The notes beneath the pieces are model-generated. The model did no database searches and was not told the DNA's origin. It worked only from the letters and a program-made list of their open reading frames with translations. From Clostridia bacterium (GTDB lineage: Bacteria; Bacillota_A; Clostridia; Oscillospirales; Acutalibacteraceae): DNA of 7,220 nucleotides. Each line of letters begins with the position of its first letter. The stretch's first letter is position 1. The stretch is taken from assembly GCA_017441045.1 (NCBI GenBank), contig JAFSAK010000010.1, forward strand, positions 1 to 7,220, written 5' to 3'. Shown one piece after another: positions 1 through 4,626 of this stretch. The position numbers and the translations under genes are program-made.

Positions 1-613
1 CGGGGTGGTCCTTTAAAAATTCATTGCTTTTTTTCATAAGGTCAATTAAGGGCTTAGCATTTTCGCTATCGCTTAAATACTCCCCTATAACTCTGCCGCT
101 TATATCGTGAGGCGGAGTCATTTCGCCTAAATCGGTAGTTCCCTTATCAACCACTAAGCAATGCCGATAACTTACGCCGCTATAAAACTTATAAATTTCA
201 TTTCCGAGTTTTTCTTCTACGGTTTTGATAATCTCTTCCGCTTCTTTGGTGGATATATCCCCCGCGCAGTAATCAACCATAGTTTTTTCTTCAAACTTTT
301 CTTCTTCCGAAAGGGTAACAAGATTACAACGAAGGGTAACATCGGTATCCTTTAAATCAATGCCGATGGAAGCCGCTTCCAAAGGCGAACGACCCGTATA
401 ACAGACCATAGGGTCATATCCCATAACCGAAAGGTTGGCAACATCGCTTCCGGGCTTAAGTCCATCCGCAACGGTGCGGCACATACCCACCATTGCCTTT
501 TCGGCAAGTTTATCCATAAAGGGTTTATGGGCTAATTCCATAGGGGTTTTGCCGCCCAAAACATCATTTTTTGTATCGGCCATACCGTCACACAAAAGCA
601 CTACATATTTCAT
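1..613 (-). CDS. Cofactor-independent phosphoglycerate mutase, archaeal (ApgM) type; 3' end outside window
   Basis: Partial gene: the first 204 codons are present and the reading frame runs off the left edge. It belongs to the alkaline-phosphatase superfamily branch of 2,3-bisphosphoglycerate-independent phosphoglycerate mutase (2-PG/3-PG interconversion in glycolysis). In Clostridia the same family is also annotated as 'proposed homoserine kinase'. Visible marks are the N-terminal metal-binding LLCDGMAD (D9), KPGSDVANLSVMGYDP with the presumed nucleophile S56, TGRSPLEAASIGI at 73-85, YRHCLVV at 149-155 and TPPHDISG at 166-173. Family members have about 400 residues, so roughly half is missing, including the C-terminal metal site. 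The start is the ATG at 611-613; its Shine-Dalgarno (AAGAAGTG) is weak, but the protein begins MKYVVLLCDGMAD as the family does. It lies 93 nt downstream of dinB on the same strand and has its own promoter. The family assignment is firm; the choice between mutase and homoserine kinase is open. Confidence 0.93.
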   Translation of the reverse strand, partial: MKYVVLLCDGMADTKNDVLGGKTPMELAHKPFMDKLAEKAMVGMCRTVADGLKPGSDVANLSVMGYDPMVCYTGRSPLEAASIGIDLKDTDVTLRCNLVTLSEEEKFEEKTMVDYCAGDISTKEAEEIIKTVEEKLGNEIYKFYSGVSYRHCLVVDKGTTDLGEMTPPHDISGRVIGEYLSDSENAKPLIDLMKKSNEFLKDHP

Positions 614-655
614 AGGAAACACTTCTTTTCTAACAGATAAATATAAATTGCTATT

Positions 656-684
656 ATTATATCAAAACAAGCGGACTCGGTCAA
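656..684 (-). promoter_or_regulatory. Sigma-A type promoter of the phosphoglycerate mutase gene
   Basis: Read on the minus strand, TTGACC (679-684) is separated by exactly 17 nt from TATAAT (656-661). Transcription would start near 649 and give a leader of about 35 nt. The site lies in the 93-nt gap after dinB, so the mutase gene need not depend on dinB transcription. No GC-rich terminator hairpin is visible between dinB and this promoter. Confidence 0.8.
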
Positions 685-706
685 TTATTAACTTTAAAAT
701 TTAATA

Positions 707-1888
707 TTATTTTACATTTCTTCCTCTTTTTATGCTGTTTTCACCGAATTTTTCTCTTAAAGTTAAAATAGAATCCTCAATTATCTCGGCTTTTTTATCC
801 TCATTTATATCGCCGAATATATCCTGTTGAATAGCAACGTTATCATTTTTAAGTCCCGTAACCCTAAAGCCAACCGAGCGTAAGGGCAAAGACCATTTAT
901 AGTTATCCTCAAAAATCGAAAGGGCTCTTTTTGCCAACATAATGGATATATTTGAAGGTATAGAAAAAGTTTTTCCGAACTCCTTTATATTGAGAGAGGT
1001 ATCCCGCGTATGCACCTGAACGCAGGTAGCGTACAAATCTTTAGCGTGAAGTTGCCTAGAAATATCCTCGGAAATTTCGAGGAAAATTTTCCAGACCTCT
1101 TCTGCATCCTTTATATCGTGGTCAGGAGTGACACTCCTTCCGATGCTTTTAGGCATATCATCCTCGCAAGGCGGTGTTACGGGTGAAATATCCTCGCCTA
1201 AAGCATAAGTTTTTAGCATAAGTCCGTTTTTTCCAAGAAGGCGGGAAAGCATATTTTCTCCGCAAAGGGCGATATCACCTATGGTGAAAACTCCCGAATT
1301 TTTTAGTTTTTCCGCCGTATTTTTACCTATAAAAAGTAAATCGGATACGGGTAACGGCCATACTTTTTCTTTGAAATTTTCTCTGGAAATCACCGTTACC
1401 GCATCGGGCTTTTTCATATCGGAGCCGAGTTTCGCAAACACTTTATTAAAACTTACTCCCACCGAAGCCGTAATTCCGAGTTCCCTTTTAATTTCATTCT
1501 TTATCCTATACGCTATTTCCTCACCTGACCCGAAAACACGGGTACTTCCCGTAACATCGAGCCAACATTCATCTATTCCGAAGGGCTCTATTAAATCGGT
1601 ATATCTCTCGTAAATTTTACGGGCAAGAACGGAATATTCGTTATACTTTTTATAATCGGGCGGCAAGGTCACAAGATCGGGACATTTAAGTTTGGCCTCC
1701 CAAATTGCCTCTGCCGTTTTAACGCCATACGCTTTGGCAATTTCATTTTTGGCAAGGACGATACCGTGCCGCGCCTCTACGCTGCCGCACACCGCTACGG
1801 GCAAATTATAAAGGGTAACATTAGATAGGAGGGATACAGATGCAAAAAAGTTATTAAGGTCGCAGTGCAATATAACTCTTTCCGCCAT
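707..1888 (-). CDS. dinB: DNA polymerase IV (Y-family translesion polymerase)
   Basis: Y-family lesion-bypass DNA polymerase, 393 residues, a full-length size for the family. The palm carries the three metal ligands D10 (HCDLNNFFASV) and D106/E107 (FGIDECWLDVTGS). F15 sits at the steric-gate position that excludes ribonucleotides. VGVSFNKVFAKLGSDMKKP (143-161) is the conserved finger/palm block, LLFIGKNTAEKL (184-195) the helix-hairpin-helix region, and the little-finger domain spans roughly 245-350. QQDIF (354-358) fits the beta-clamp-binding pentapeptide Q-x-D-[LI]-F. The common FYASVE stretch reads FFASVS here; this does not touch a catalytic residue. The ATG at 1886-1888 follows GGAGGG (1894-1899) with 5-nt spacing. 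A strong promoter and a LexA-box-like site precede the gene, consistent with damage induction. Its upstream neighbour on the same strand is the phage-like regulator pair. Family identity is certain; the division of labour between Pol IV paralogues cannot be judged from one window. Confidence 0.97.
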   Translation of the reverse strand: MAERVILHCDLNNFFASVSLLSNVTLYNLPVAVCGSVEARHGIVLAKNEIAKAYGVKTAEAIWEAKLKCPDLVTLPPDYKKYNEYSVLARKIYERYTDLIEPFGIDECWLDVTGSTRVFGSGEEIAYRIKNEIKRELGITASVGVSFNKVFAKLGSDMKKPDAVTVISRENFKEKVWPLPVSDLLFIGKNTAEKLKNSGVFTIGDIALCGENMLSRLLGKNGLMLKTYALGEDISPVTPPCEDDMPKSIGRSVTPDHDIKDAEEVWKIFLEISEDISRQLHAKDLYATCVQVHTRDTSLNIKEFGKTFSIPSNISIMLAKRALSIFEDNYKWSLPLRSVGFRVTGLKNDNVAIQQDIFGDINEDKKAEIIEDSILTLREKFGENSIKRGRNVK

Positions 1889-1899
1889 ATAATCCCTCC

Positions 1900-1911
1900 A
1901 AACAAATGTTC
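1900..1911 (-). promoter_or_regulatory. LexA (SOS) box-like site before dinB
   Basis: On the minus strand the sequence is GAACATTTGTTT, which fits the Gram-positive LexA core GAAC-N4-GTTY (B. subtilis consensus CGAACRNRYGTTYC). The outer C bases and one central R are not matched. It sits just downstream of the predicted start (about 1916) and just upstream of the ribosome binding site, where a bound repressor would block dinB. It is a single short motif, so chance is not excluded, but its place before a known SOS-class gene supports it. Confidence 0.55.
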
Positions 1912-1922
1912 TTAATATAAAT

Positions 1923-1951
1923 ATTATATAGCCCAGCGGGCTATTTGTAAA
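1923..1951 (-). promoter_or_regulatory. dinB promoter
   Basis: On the minus strand TTTACA (1946-1951) is followed after exactly 17 nt by TATAAT (1923-1928); only one base of the -35 differs from consensus. The predicted start is near 1916. The -35 box lies immediately downstream of the stop codon (1954-1956) of the sigma-like gene. The spacer is almost completely filled by a perfect inverted repeat, described separately. Confidence 0.8.
1928..1944. repeat. Perfect 7-bp inverted repeat inside the dinB promoter spacer
   Basis: ATAGCCC-AGC-GGGCTAT: two 7-bp arms around a 3-nt loop. It covers the spacer and reaches the first base of the -10 box, and is the most GC-rich point of the intergenic region. 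It could be an operator for a dimeric regulator, or a short hairpin that weakens read-through from the upstream sigma-like gene. It is not followed by a run of T on either strand, so it is a poor intrinsic terminator. Confidence 0.6.
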
Positions 1952-1953
1952 GA

Positions 1954-2283
1954 TTAAAATACTAAAAAAACCATATCTAATTTTTGTAAAGCGCGAAGAT
2001 GTAACCGCTCTATCTGGCGCTTACTGTAATTAAGGGTGAGGGCAGTAGCTTCAATGGATTTGCCGCATACATATTTCTGAAAAAGCACCTCGCTTAAAAT
2101 CCCCCCATCTACCCTTTCTATCATATCTTCGATTTTATCGCGGATGCCGCGGGCAATTCCTATTTCCTTTATGTATTTTTCTTTGCGCTCGGTATCGCCT
2201 TCAAGCATTTCTTTTAATCTTTTTATCTTGCTGACGAGAATTCTGTATTTTTTCAAAAATTCCCTCTTTTCACCAACCGTCAT
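1954..2283 (-). CDS. Sigma-70 region 4-like HTH protein (phage-type regulator)
   Basis: Small regulator of 109 residues. Residues about 5-58 are highly charged and likely helical or coiled coil. Residues about 64-102 form a sigma-70-region-4-like helix-turn-helix: a KYVCGKSIEATALTL helix, then NYSKRQIERLHLRALQKL as recognition helix. The YSxRQ-x-RLHxxAL pattern is typical of small DNA-binding proteins of Firmicutes phages and mobile elements (DUF1492/ArpU/RinA-like), which act as late-gene or excision activators. The frame is open further upstream to 2325, but ATG 2281-2283 is preferred: AAGGAGGG stands at the right distance, and the protein then begins one base after the stop of the zinc-finger gene, indicating translational coupling. 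It has no sigma region 2, so it is not a complete sigma factor. Its target is unknown; the nearest downstream gene is dinB. Confidence 0.8.
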   Translation of the reverse strand: MTVGEKREFLKKYRILVSKIKRLKEMLEGDTERKEKYIKEIGIARGIRDKIEDMIERVDGGILSEVLFQKYVCGKSIEATALTLNYSKRQIERLHLRALQKLDMVFLVF

Positions 2284-2284
2284 T

Positions 2285-2557
2285 TTAACCCTCCTTAATA
2301 AGTTTTGGCAGGCAAAAGGCCACAAACTGACCGTAACTGTAATTTGTTTTATGTATTTTATTGTAGTTTTCCACCTGACCGACTATGCGATTTATGGGAT
2401 TTTGAAGCCACCTTCTGCGCCTTCTTTGCTCACGGGCCCAAAGCCGTTGTCCTTTAATTCTGCACTCCTTGTCACAGTAATCTCTGGGCGTTCCTTTAAT
2501 ACGGGCGCCACAGTAGCGGCAATGTCTGATTTCTTCGCAGTCCTGAAAATTGTACAT
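2285..2557 (-). CDS. Small Cys4 zinc-finger protein, phage-like, function unknown
   Basis: Hypothetical protein of 90 residues. C13-x2-C16 and C28-x3-C32 (CRYCG ... YCDKEC) form a treble-clef-like Cys4 zinc site. A strongly basic stretch follows, with RRRRRW at 45-50, suitable for nucleic-acid contact. The C-terminal half (about 54-85) looks helical and has no motif I recognise. ATG 2555-2557 is chosen because AAAAGGAGA precedes it by a normal distance; the longer frame to 2653 would run through the operators and lacks a ribosome binding site. It is the first gene of the leftward transcript of the switch region and is followed after one base by the sigma-like gene. Small CxxC/CxxxC proteins of this kind are common in prophages and conjugative elements of Firmicutes; the role here is unknown. 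Confidence 0.8.
   Translation of the reverse strand: MYNFQDCEEIRHCRYCGARIKGTPRDYCDKECRIKGQRLWAREQRRRRRWLQNPINRIVGQVENYNKIHKTNYSYGQFVAFCLPKLIKEG
2289..2296 (-). promoter_or_regulatory. Ribosome binding site fixing the start of the sigma-like gene
   Basis: AAGGAGGG on the minus strand, 5 nt before ATG 2281-2283 and inside the last codons of the zinc-finger gene. It decides the shorter start over the in-frame ATG at 2325. Confidence 0.85.
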
Positions 2558-2582
2558 CCTTGTTTCTCCTTTTGAATAGTTC

Positions 2583-2611
2583 TTGACAATTACGGAATTT
2601 TGTAATATAAT
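2583..2611 (+). promoter_or_regulatory. Rightward consensus promoter for repressor and protease genes
   Basis: Perfect TTGACA (2583-2588), 17-nt spacer, perfect TATAAT (2606-2611). Start is expected near 2618, giving a leader of about 120 nt before the XRE gene. The spacer is one base plus operator copy 1 (2590-2605), so the promoter should be autoregulated by whatever binds that operator. It faces the leftward promoter at 2658-2686. Confidence 0.88.
2590..2605. promoter_or_regulatory. Operator copy 1
   Basis: TTACGGAATTTTGTAA, exactly filling the spacer of the rightward promoter up to its -10 box. The arms are TTAC/GTAA, one base pair shorter than those of copies 2 and 3, so it may be a weaker site. 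Confidence 0.75.
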
Positions 2612-2631
2612 TGTATTTGCAAAGAGGAATT

Positions 2632-2647
2632 TTACGGAAATTCGTAA
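2632..2647. promoter_or_regulatory. Operator copy 2
   Basis: TTACGGAAATTCGTAA, with perfect 5-bp arms TTACG/CGTAA. It lies between the two predicted start sites (about 2618 and 2651), 42 bp from copy 1. A protein bound here would stand in the way of both polymerases. Confidence 0.75.
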
Positions 2648-2657
2648 TCGCAAGGTT

Positions 2658-2686
2658 ATTATATTACGGTTTTACGTAAATGTCAA
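2658..2686 (-). promoter_or_regulatory. Leftward consensus promoter for zinc-finger and sigma-like genes
   Basis: On the minus strand a perfect TTGACA (2681-2686), a 17-nt spacer and a perfect TATAAT (2658-2663). Start is expected near 2651, giving a leader of about 94 nt before the zinc-finger gene. As in the rightward promoter, the spacer is one base plus a 16-bp operator (copy 3, 2664-2679). Transcription runs into and across the rightward promoter. Confidence 0.88.
2664..2679. promoter_or_regulatory. Operator copy 3
   Basis: TTACGGTTTTACGTAA, with perfect 5-bp arms, lying in the spacer of the leftward promoter. Its start is 32 bp from that of copy 2. Confidence 0.75.
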
Positions 2687-2694
2687 GTGTTAAT

Positions 2695-2710
2695 TTACGA
2701 ATTTTCGAAT
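2695..2710. promoter_or_regulatory. Operator copy 4 (imperfect)
   Basis: TTACGAATTTTCGAAT matches the other copies in its left arm and is degenerate in its right arm (CGAAT for CGTAA). It lies 31 bp from copy 3, just behind the -35 box of the leftward promoter, centred about 52 bp upstream of that start. It could serve cooperative binding or activation. Confidence 0.6.
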
Positions 2711-2724
2711 TTTTATTCAAAAAC

Positions 2725-2730
2725 AAGGGG
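2725..2730 (+). promoter_or_regulatory. Ribosome binding site fixing the start of the XRE gene
   Basis: AAGGGG, 9 nt before ATG 2740-2742. It supports this start over the in-frame ATG at 2680, which lies within the operator/promoter region and has no such site. Confidence 0.75.
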
Positions 2731-2739
2731 ACAAAGTTT

Positions 2740-3072
2740 ATGACAGGAATCTACGAAAGAATAGAGCATTTATGCGCAGAAAAGGGCATTAATATCACTT
2801 TTTTGTGCAGTGAGTGTTCTATACCGAGAGCATCCCTTTCGGATTTTAAAAACGGCAGAACCAAATCCCTTTCTGCTGAAACTTTATCTAAAATTTCAGA
2901 TTATTTCGGCGTTAGCGTTGACTACCTCTATGGCAAAGAACCCACCCCATTTAATGAAGATGCATTAAAGGTCGCCCTTTTCGGCGGCGCTGAGAATGTG
3001 ACTGATGAAATGTGGAACGAAGTTAAGCGTTATGCCGAATATATTAAGGAGAGAGAGAATGGAAACAAATAA
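2740..3072 (+). CDS. XRE-family (Cro/CI-type) repressor, ImmR/DdrO-like
   Basis: DNA-binding regulator of 110 residues. The helix-turn-helix domain covers about residues 4-64: YERIEHLCAEKGI, then CSIPRASLSDFKNGRTKSLSAETLSKISDYFGVSVDYLYG, a classic XRE fold. A short C-terminal part (70-110; LKVALFGGAENVTDEMWNEV) has the LFGG...TDEMW-EVK pattern I associate with clostridial XRE proteins paired with ImmA-type proteases. The ATG at 2740 was chosen over 2680 on the ribosome binding site and on domain start. The gene overlaps the following metallopeptidase gene by 14 nt. The four TTACG-N6-CGTAA sites just upstream are the natural candidates for its operators, making it an autorepressor that also controls the leftward operon. 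By analogy with ICEBs1 ImmR and Deinococcus DdrO it would be inactivated by cleavage in its C-terminal part. Binding and cleavage are inferred. Confidence 0.92.
   Translation: MTGIYERIEHLCAEKGINITFLCSECSIPRASLSDFKNGRTKSLSAETLSKISDYFGVSVDYLYGKEPTPFNEDALKVALFGGAENVTDEMWNEVKRYAEYIKERENGNK
3046..3051 (+). promoter_or_regulatory. Ribosome binding site fixing the start of the metallopeptidase gene
   Basis: AAGGAG inside the 3' end of the XRE gene, 7 nt before ATG 3059-3061. The longer frame from 3005 would add 18 residues encoded within the XRE gene and has no comparable site. Confidence 0.8.
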
Positions 3073-3454
3073 GCTTTACCGCATTGCAGAGCGTGAGGGC
3101 ATTATTGTAGACAGATTTTCCCTGCCCCAAAACTCCTCTGTTTCGGTAAAGAACGGCGATAACCTCTATATCGGTATGGATAATGATATTTCTGGCGCCA
3201 GAGAAAAGGTCTGTTTGGCTCACGAACTCGGTCACTGCGTAACCTTTAGTTTTTATAATATTTATTCCGCCCTTGATATTCGTGAAAAGCACGAAAGACG
3301 GGCTCAAAATTGGGCGATTAAAAAACTTGTTCCTAAATCAAGTTATAAAAAAGCCCTCAACTCCGGATATGATAATTTATATTCTTTGGCAGAATATTTT
3401 GGAGTAACCCCTGATTTTATGGAAAAAGCGGTCAGGTTTTACCAGACCGCATAA
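3059..3454 (+). CDS. ImmA/IrrE-family zinc metallopeptidase (anti-repressor)
   Basis: Protein of 131 residues with the zinc-protease motif HELGH at 55-59 (H55, E56, H59). Downstream lies E-R-R-A-Q-N-W-A (79-86), matching the ExxAxx[FW]A helix that supplies the third zinc ligand (E79) in ImmA/IrrE proteins, followed by KKLVP. The C-terminal segment SLAEYFGVTPDFMEKAVRFY (109-128) is the usual small helical domain. Family members cleave their partner XRE repressor: ImmA on ImmR in ICEBs1, IrrE/PprI on DdrO in Deinococcus, both after DNA damage. The 14-nt overlap with the XRE gene indicates a stoichiometric two-gene module. It is on the short side for the family but no core motif is missing. No membrane segment or signal peptide is visible, so it is cytoplasmic. 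The protease class is secure; the inducing signal is unknown. Confidence 0.93.
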   Translation: METNKLYRIAEREGIIVDRFSLPQNSSVSVKNGDNLYIGMDNDISGAREKVCLAHELGHCVTFSFYNIYSALDIREKHERRAQNWAIKKLVPKSSYKKALNSGYDNLYSLAEYFGVTPDFMEKAVRFYQTA

Positions 3455-3469
3455 TAGGATATTAATATG

Positions 3470-3473
3470 GGAG
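3470..3473 (+). promoter_or_regulatory. Ribosome binding site fixing the start of manA
   Basis: GGAG 8 nt before ATG 3482-3484. It lies within the first codons of an alternative in-frame start at 3467, whose own upstream AGGA (ATAGGATA) is weaker. Confidence 0.6.
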
Positions 3474-3481
3474 ATGAATTT

Positions 3482-4438
3482 ATGTATCCGTTATTATTAA
3501 AAGCGCCTATAAAAGATTTTTTATGGGGCGGCAGACGACTTTTGGATGAATATGGTTTTACCGCAGATTGTGAAAAGGCGGCAGAAGCATGGGTGCTTTC
3601 TTGCCATAAAAATGGTGAAAACATAGTTAAAAACGGCGAATTTTCGGGCAAAACTTTAAGCGAAGTTCTGGAAATTTGGGGTGAAAAAGGCATCGGCAAA
3701 AACGCCGCCGCTTTCCCCTACTTCCCCATCCTTATAAAACTTATTGATGCCAAGGACCGACTTTCTATTCAGGTGCATCCCGATGATGCTTACGCTCTTA
3801 AAAACGAGGGCGAATACGGAAAGACTGAAATGTGGTATGTAGTTGACTGTGAAGAAGATTCCAAACTTGTTTACGGTTTCAACCGCCATATAAGTAAGGA
3901 TGAATTTGAGCGCAGAATAAGAGATAATACCATAACTTCGGTTTGTAATGTTGTTCCCGTTAAAAAGGGTGATGTTTTCTTTATTGAGGCGGGCACCCTA
4001 CATGCCATCGGCAAGGGAATTTTAATTGCTGAAATTCAGCAAAACTCCAATACTACATATAGAGTTAGTGACTACGGTCGTCTCGGCGCCGACGGGAAAC
4101 CCCGTCCTTTACACATTGAAAAGGCCCTTGATGTTACCGAAACCGCGCCGCCTAAAAGAAATGACGGTGATGTTGGAGAACTTACTCTTTATCCTTTCGG
4201 TGTATCAAGGAATCTCGCTAAATGCGATCTTTTCACCACCGATCTATTGACACTCAACGGCGCTGCAGGGCTTTATGAAAAGGATAGTTTCATTTCGGTT
4301 TTGGTTTTAAGCGGTGAAGCAAACCTTTCGTACCCCCTTGGAAATATGAAGGTTAAAAAAGGCGACAGTGTTTTAATTCCTGCAAATATGAGGGTTATTC
4401 TTTCGGGCGTCGCAGAGGTTATCTGCACACATCTGTAA
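3482..4438 (+). CDS. manA: Mannose-6-phosphate isomerase, class I
   Basis: Cytoplasmic zinc enzyme interconverting mannose 6-phosphate and fructose 6-phosphate, linking mannose use and GDP-mannose supply to glycolysis. It has 318 residues from the chosen start, normal for the short Firmicutes form. The N terminus LKAPIKDFLWGGRRL is the family opening. The zinc ligands are visible as Q97 and H99 (IQVHPDD), E116 (KTEMWYV) and H174 (GTLHAIG). IQQNSNTTYRVSDYGR (185-200) carries the catalytic-site arginine R194. The C-terminal cupin-like part runs to the end. Start 3482 is preferred on its GGAG and on alignment of MYPLLLK with family N termini; ATG 3467 would add five residues. It begins 27 nt after the metallopeptidase gene with no promoter I can recognise in between, so it may be transcribed from the repressor promoter. 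A terminator follows at 4627-4668. Confidence 0.96.
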   Translation: MYPLLLKAPIKDFLWGGRRLLDEYGFTADCEKAAEAWVLSCHKNGENIVKNGEFSGKTLSEVLEIWGEKGIGKNAAAFPYFPILIKLIDAKDRLSIQVHPDDAYALKNEGEYGKTEMWYVVDCEEDSKLVYGFNRHISKDEFERRIRDNTITSVCNVVPVKKGDVFFIEAGTLHAIGKGILIAEIQQNSNTTYRVSDYGRLGADGKPRPLHIEKALDVTETAPPKRNDGDVGELTLYPFGVSRNLAKCDLFTTDLLTLNGAAGLYEKDSFISVLVLSGEANLSYPLGNMKVKKGDSVLIPANMRVILSGVAEVICTHL

Positions 4439-4447
4439 AAACTAAGT

Positions 4448-4615
4448 TTGCCCTAAAGGGCAAGTGAAGTTGCCATAGGGCAGTGAAGTTACTTCGTAGT
4501 TAAGTTTGCTTCGCAAGTGTTTTACGGCAAACTTAACTTCACTTTTGGGCTTTAGCCCAAATACTTCTCTGTAGCTTGTTACAACTTCACTTTTGCGATA
4601 GCAAAAACTTCACAT
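4448..4615. repeat. Hairpin cluster punctuated by AAGTGAAGTT / AACTTCACTT motifs
   Basis: The 231-nt gap between manA and the acyltransferase holds no gene but is full of palindromes. A ten-base motif occurs as AAGTGAAGTT (4462-4471) and near-copy AGTGAAGTT (4482-4490), then inverted as AACTTCACTT (4535-4544, 4583-4592) and AACTTCACAT (4606-4615). Between them are small hairpins: TTGCCC-TAAA-GGGCAA (4448-4463), TGCC-ATAG-GGCA (4471-4482), TTGC-TTC-GCAA (4506-4516), TTGGGC-TTTA-GCCCAA (4545-4560) and TTTTGC-GATA-GCAAAA (4591-4606). A 12-bp pairing joins 4498-4509 with 4527-4538. The overall order, direct copies left and inverted copies right, suggests an extragenic palindromic element. I have the impression that such AAGTGAAGTT hairpins recur in intergenic regions of clostridial genomes, but cannot verify this. 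Confidence 0.7.
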
Positions 4616-4626
4616 TAGCTATATAA

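Noticed and set aside
161..704. Plus-strand small frames at 161-355 and 435-704
   Set aside because: They lie antisense to the phosphoglycerate mutase gene and its promoter and show no recognisable motif or ribosome binding site.
701..724. Terminator after dinB
   Set aside because: Only an AT-rich imperfect inverted repeat is present, with no GC stem and T run, so I cannot support a terminator.
2144..2575. Plus-strand frame of 143 codons with hydrophobic stretches
   Set aside because: It is fully antisense to the two coupled minus-strand genes, which have good ribosome binding sites and recognisable motifs.
2392..2589. 65-codon minus-strand reading frame overlapping the zinc-finger gene
   Set aside because: It is out of frame with the clear Cys4 protein, shows no domain, and appears to be a shadow.
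2558..2653. Upstream extension of the zinc-finger gene to 2653
   Set aside because: The extension would translate through operator copies 1 and 2 and would start at the very beginning of the predicted transcript without a ribosome binding site; ATG 2555-2557 has AAAAGGAGA.
2680..2739. N-terminal extension of the XRE protein from ATG 2680
   Set aside because: It lies in the operator and promoter region, has no ribosome binding site, and the XRE domain starts naturally at the ATG at 2740.
1900..3480. Complete mobile element with attachment sites
   Set aside because: I looked for direct repeats flanking the XRE-ImmA block and for integrase, relaxase or transposase genes and found none in the window.
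4448..4615. CRISPR array
   Set aside because: The repeated unit is only about ten bases, occurs in both orientations with irregular spacing, and is interleaved with hairpins rather than unique spacers of constant length.
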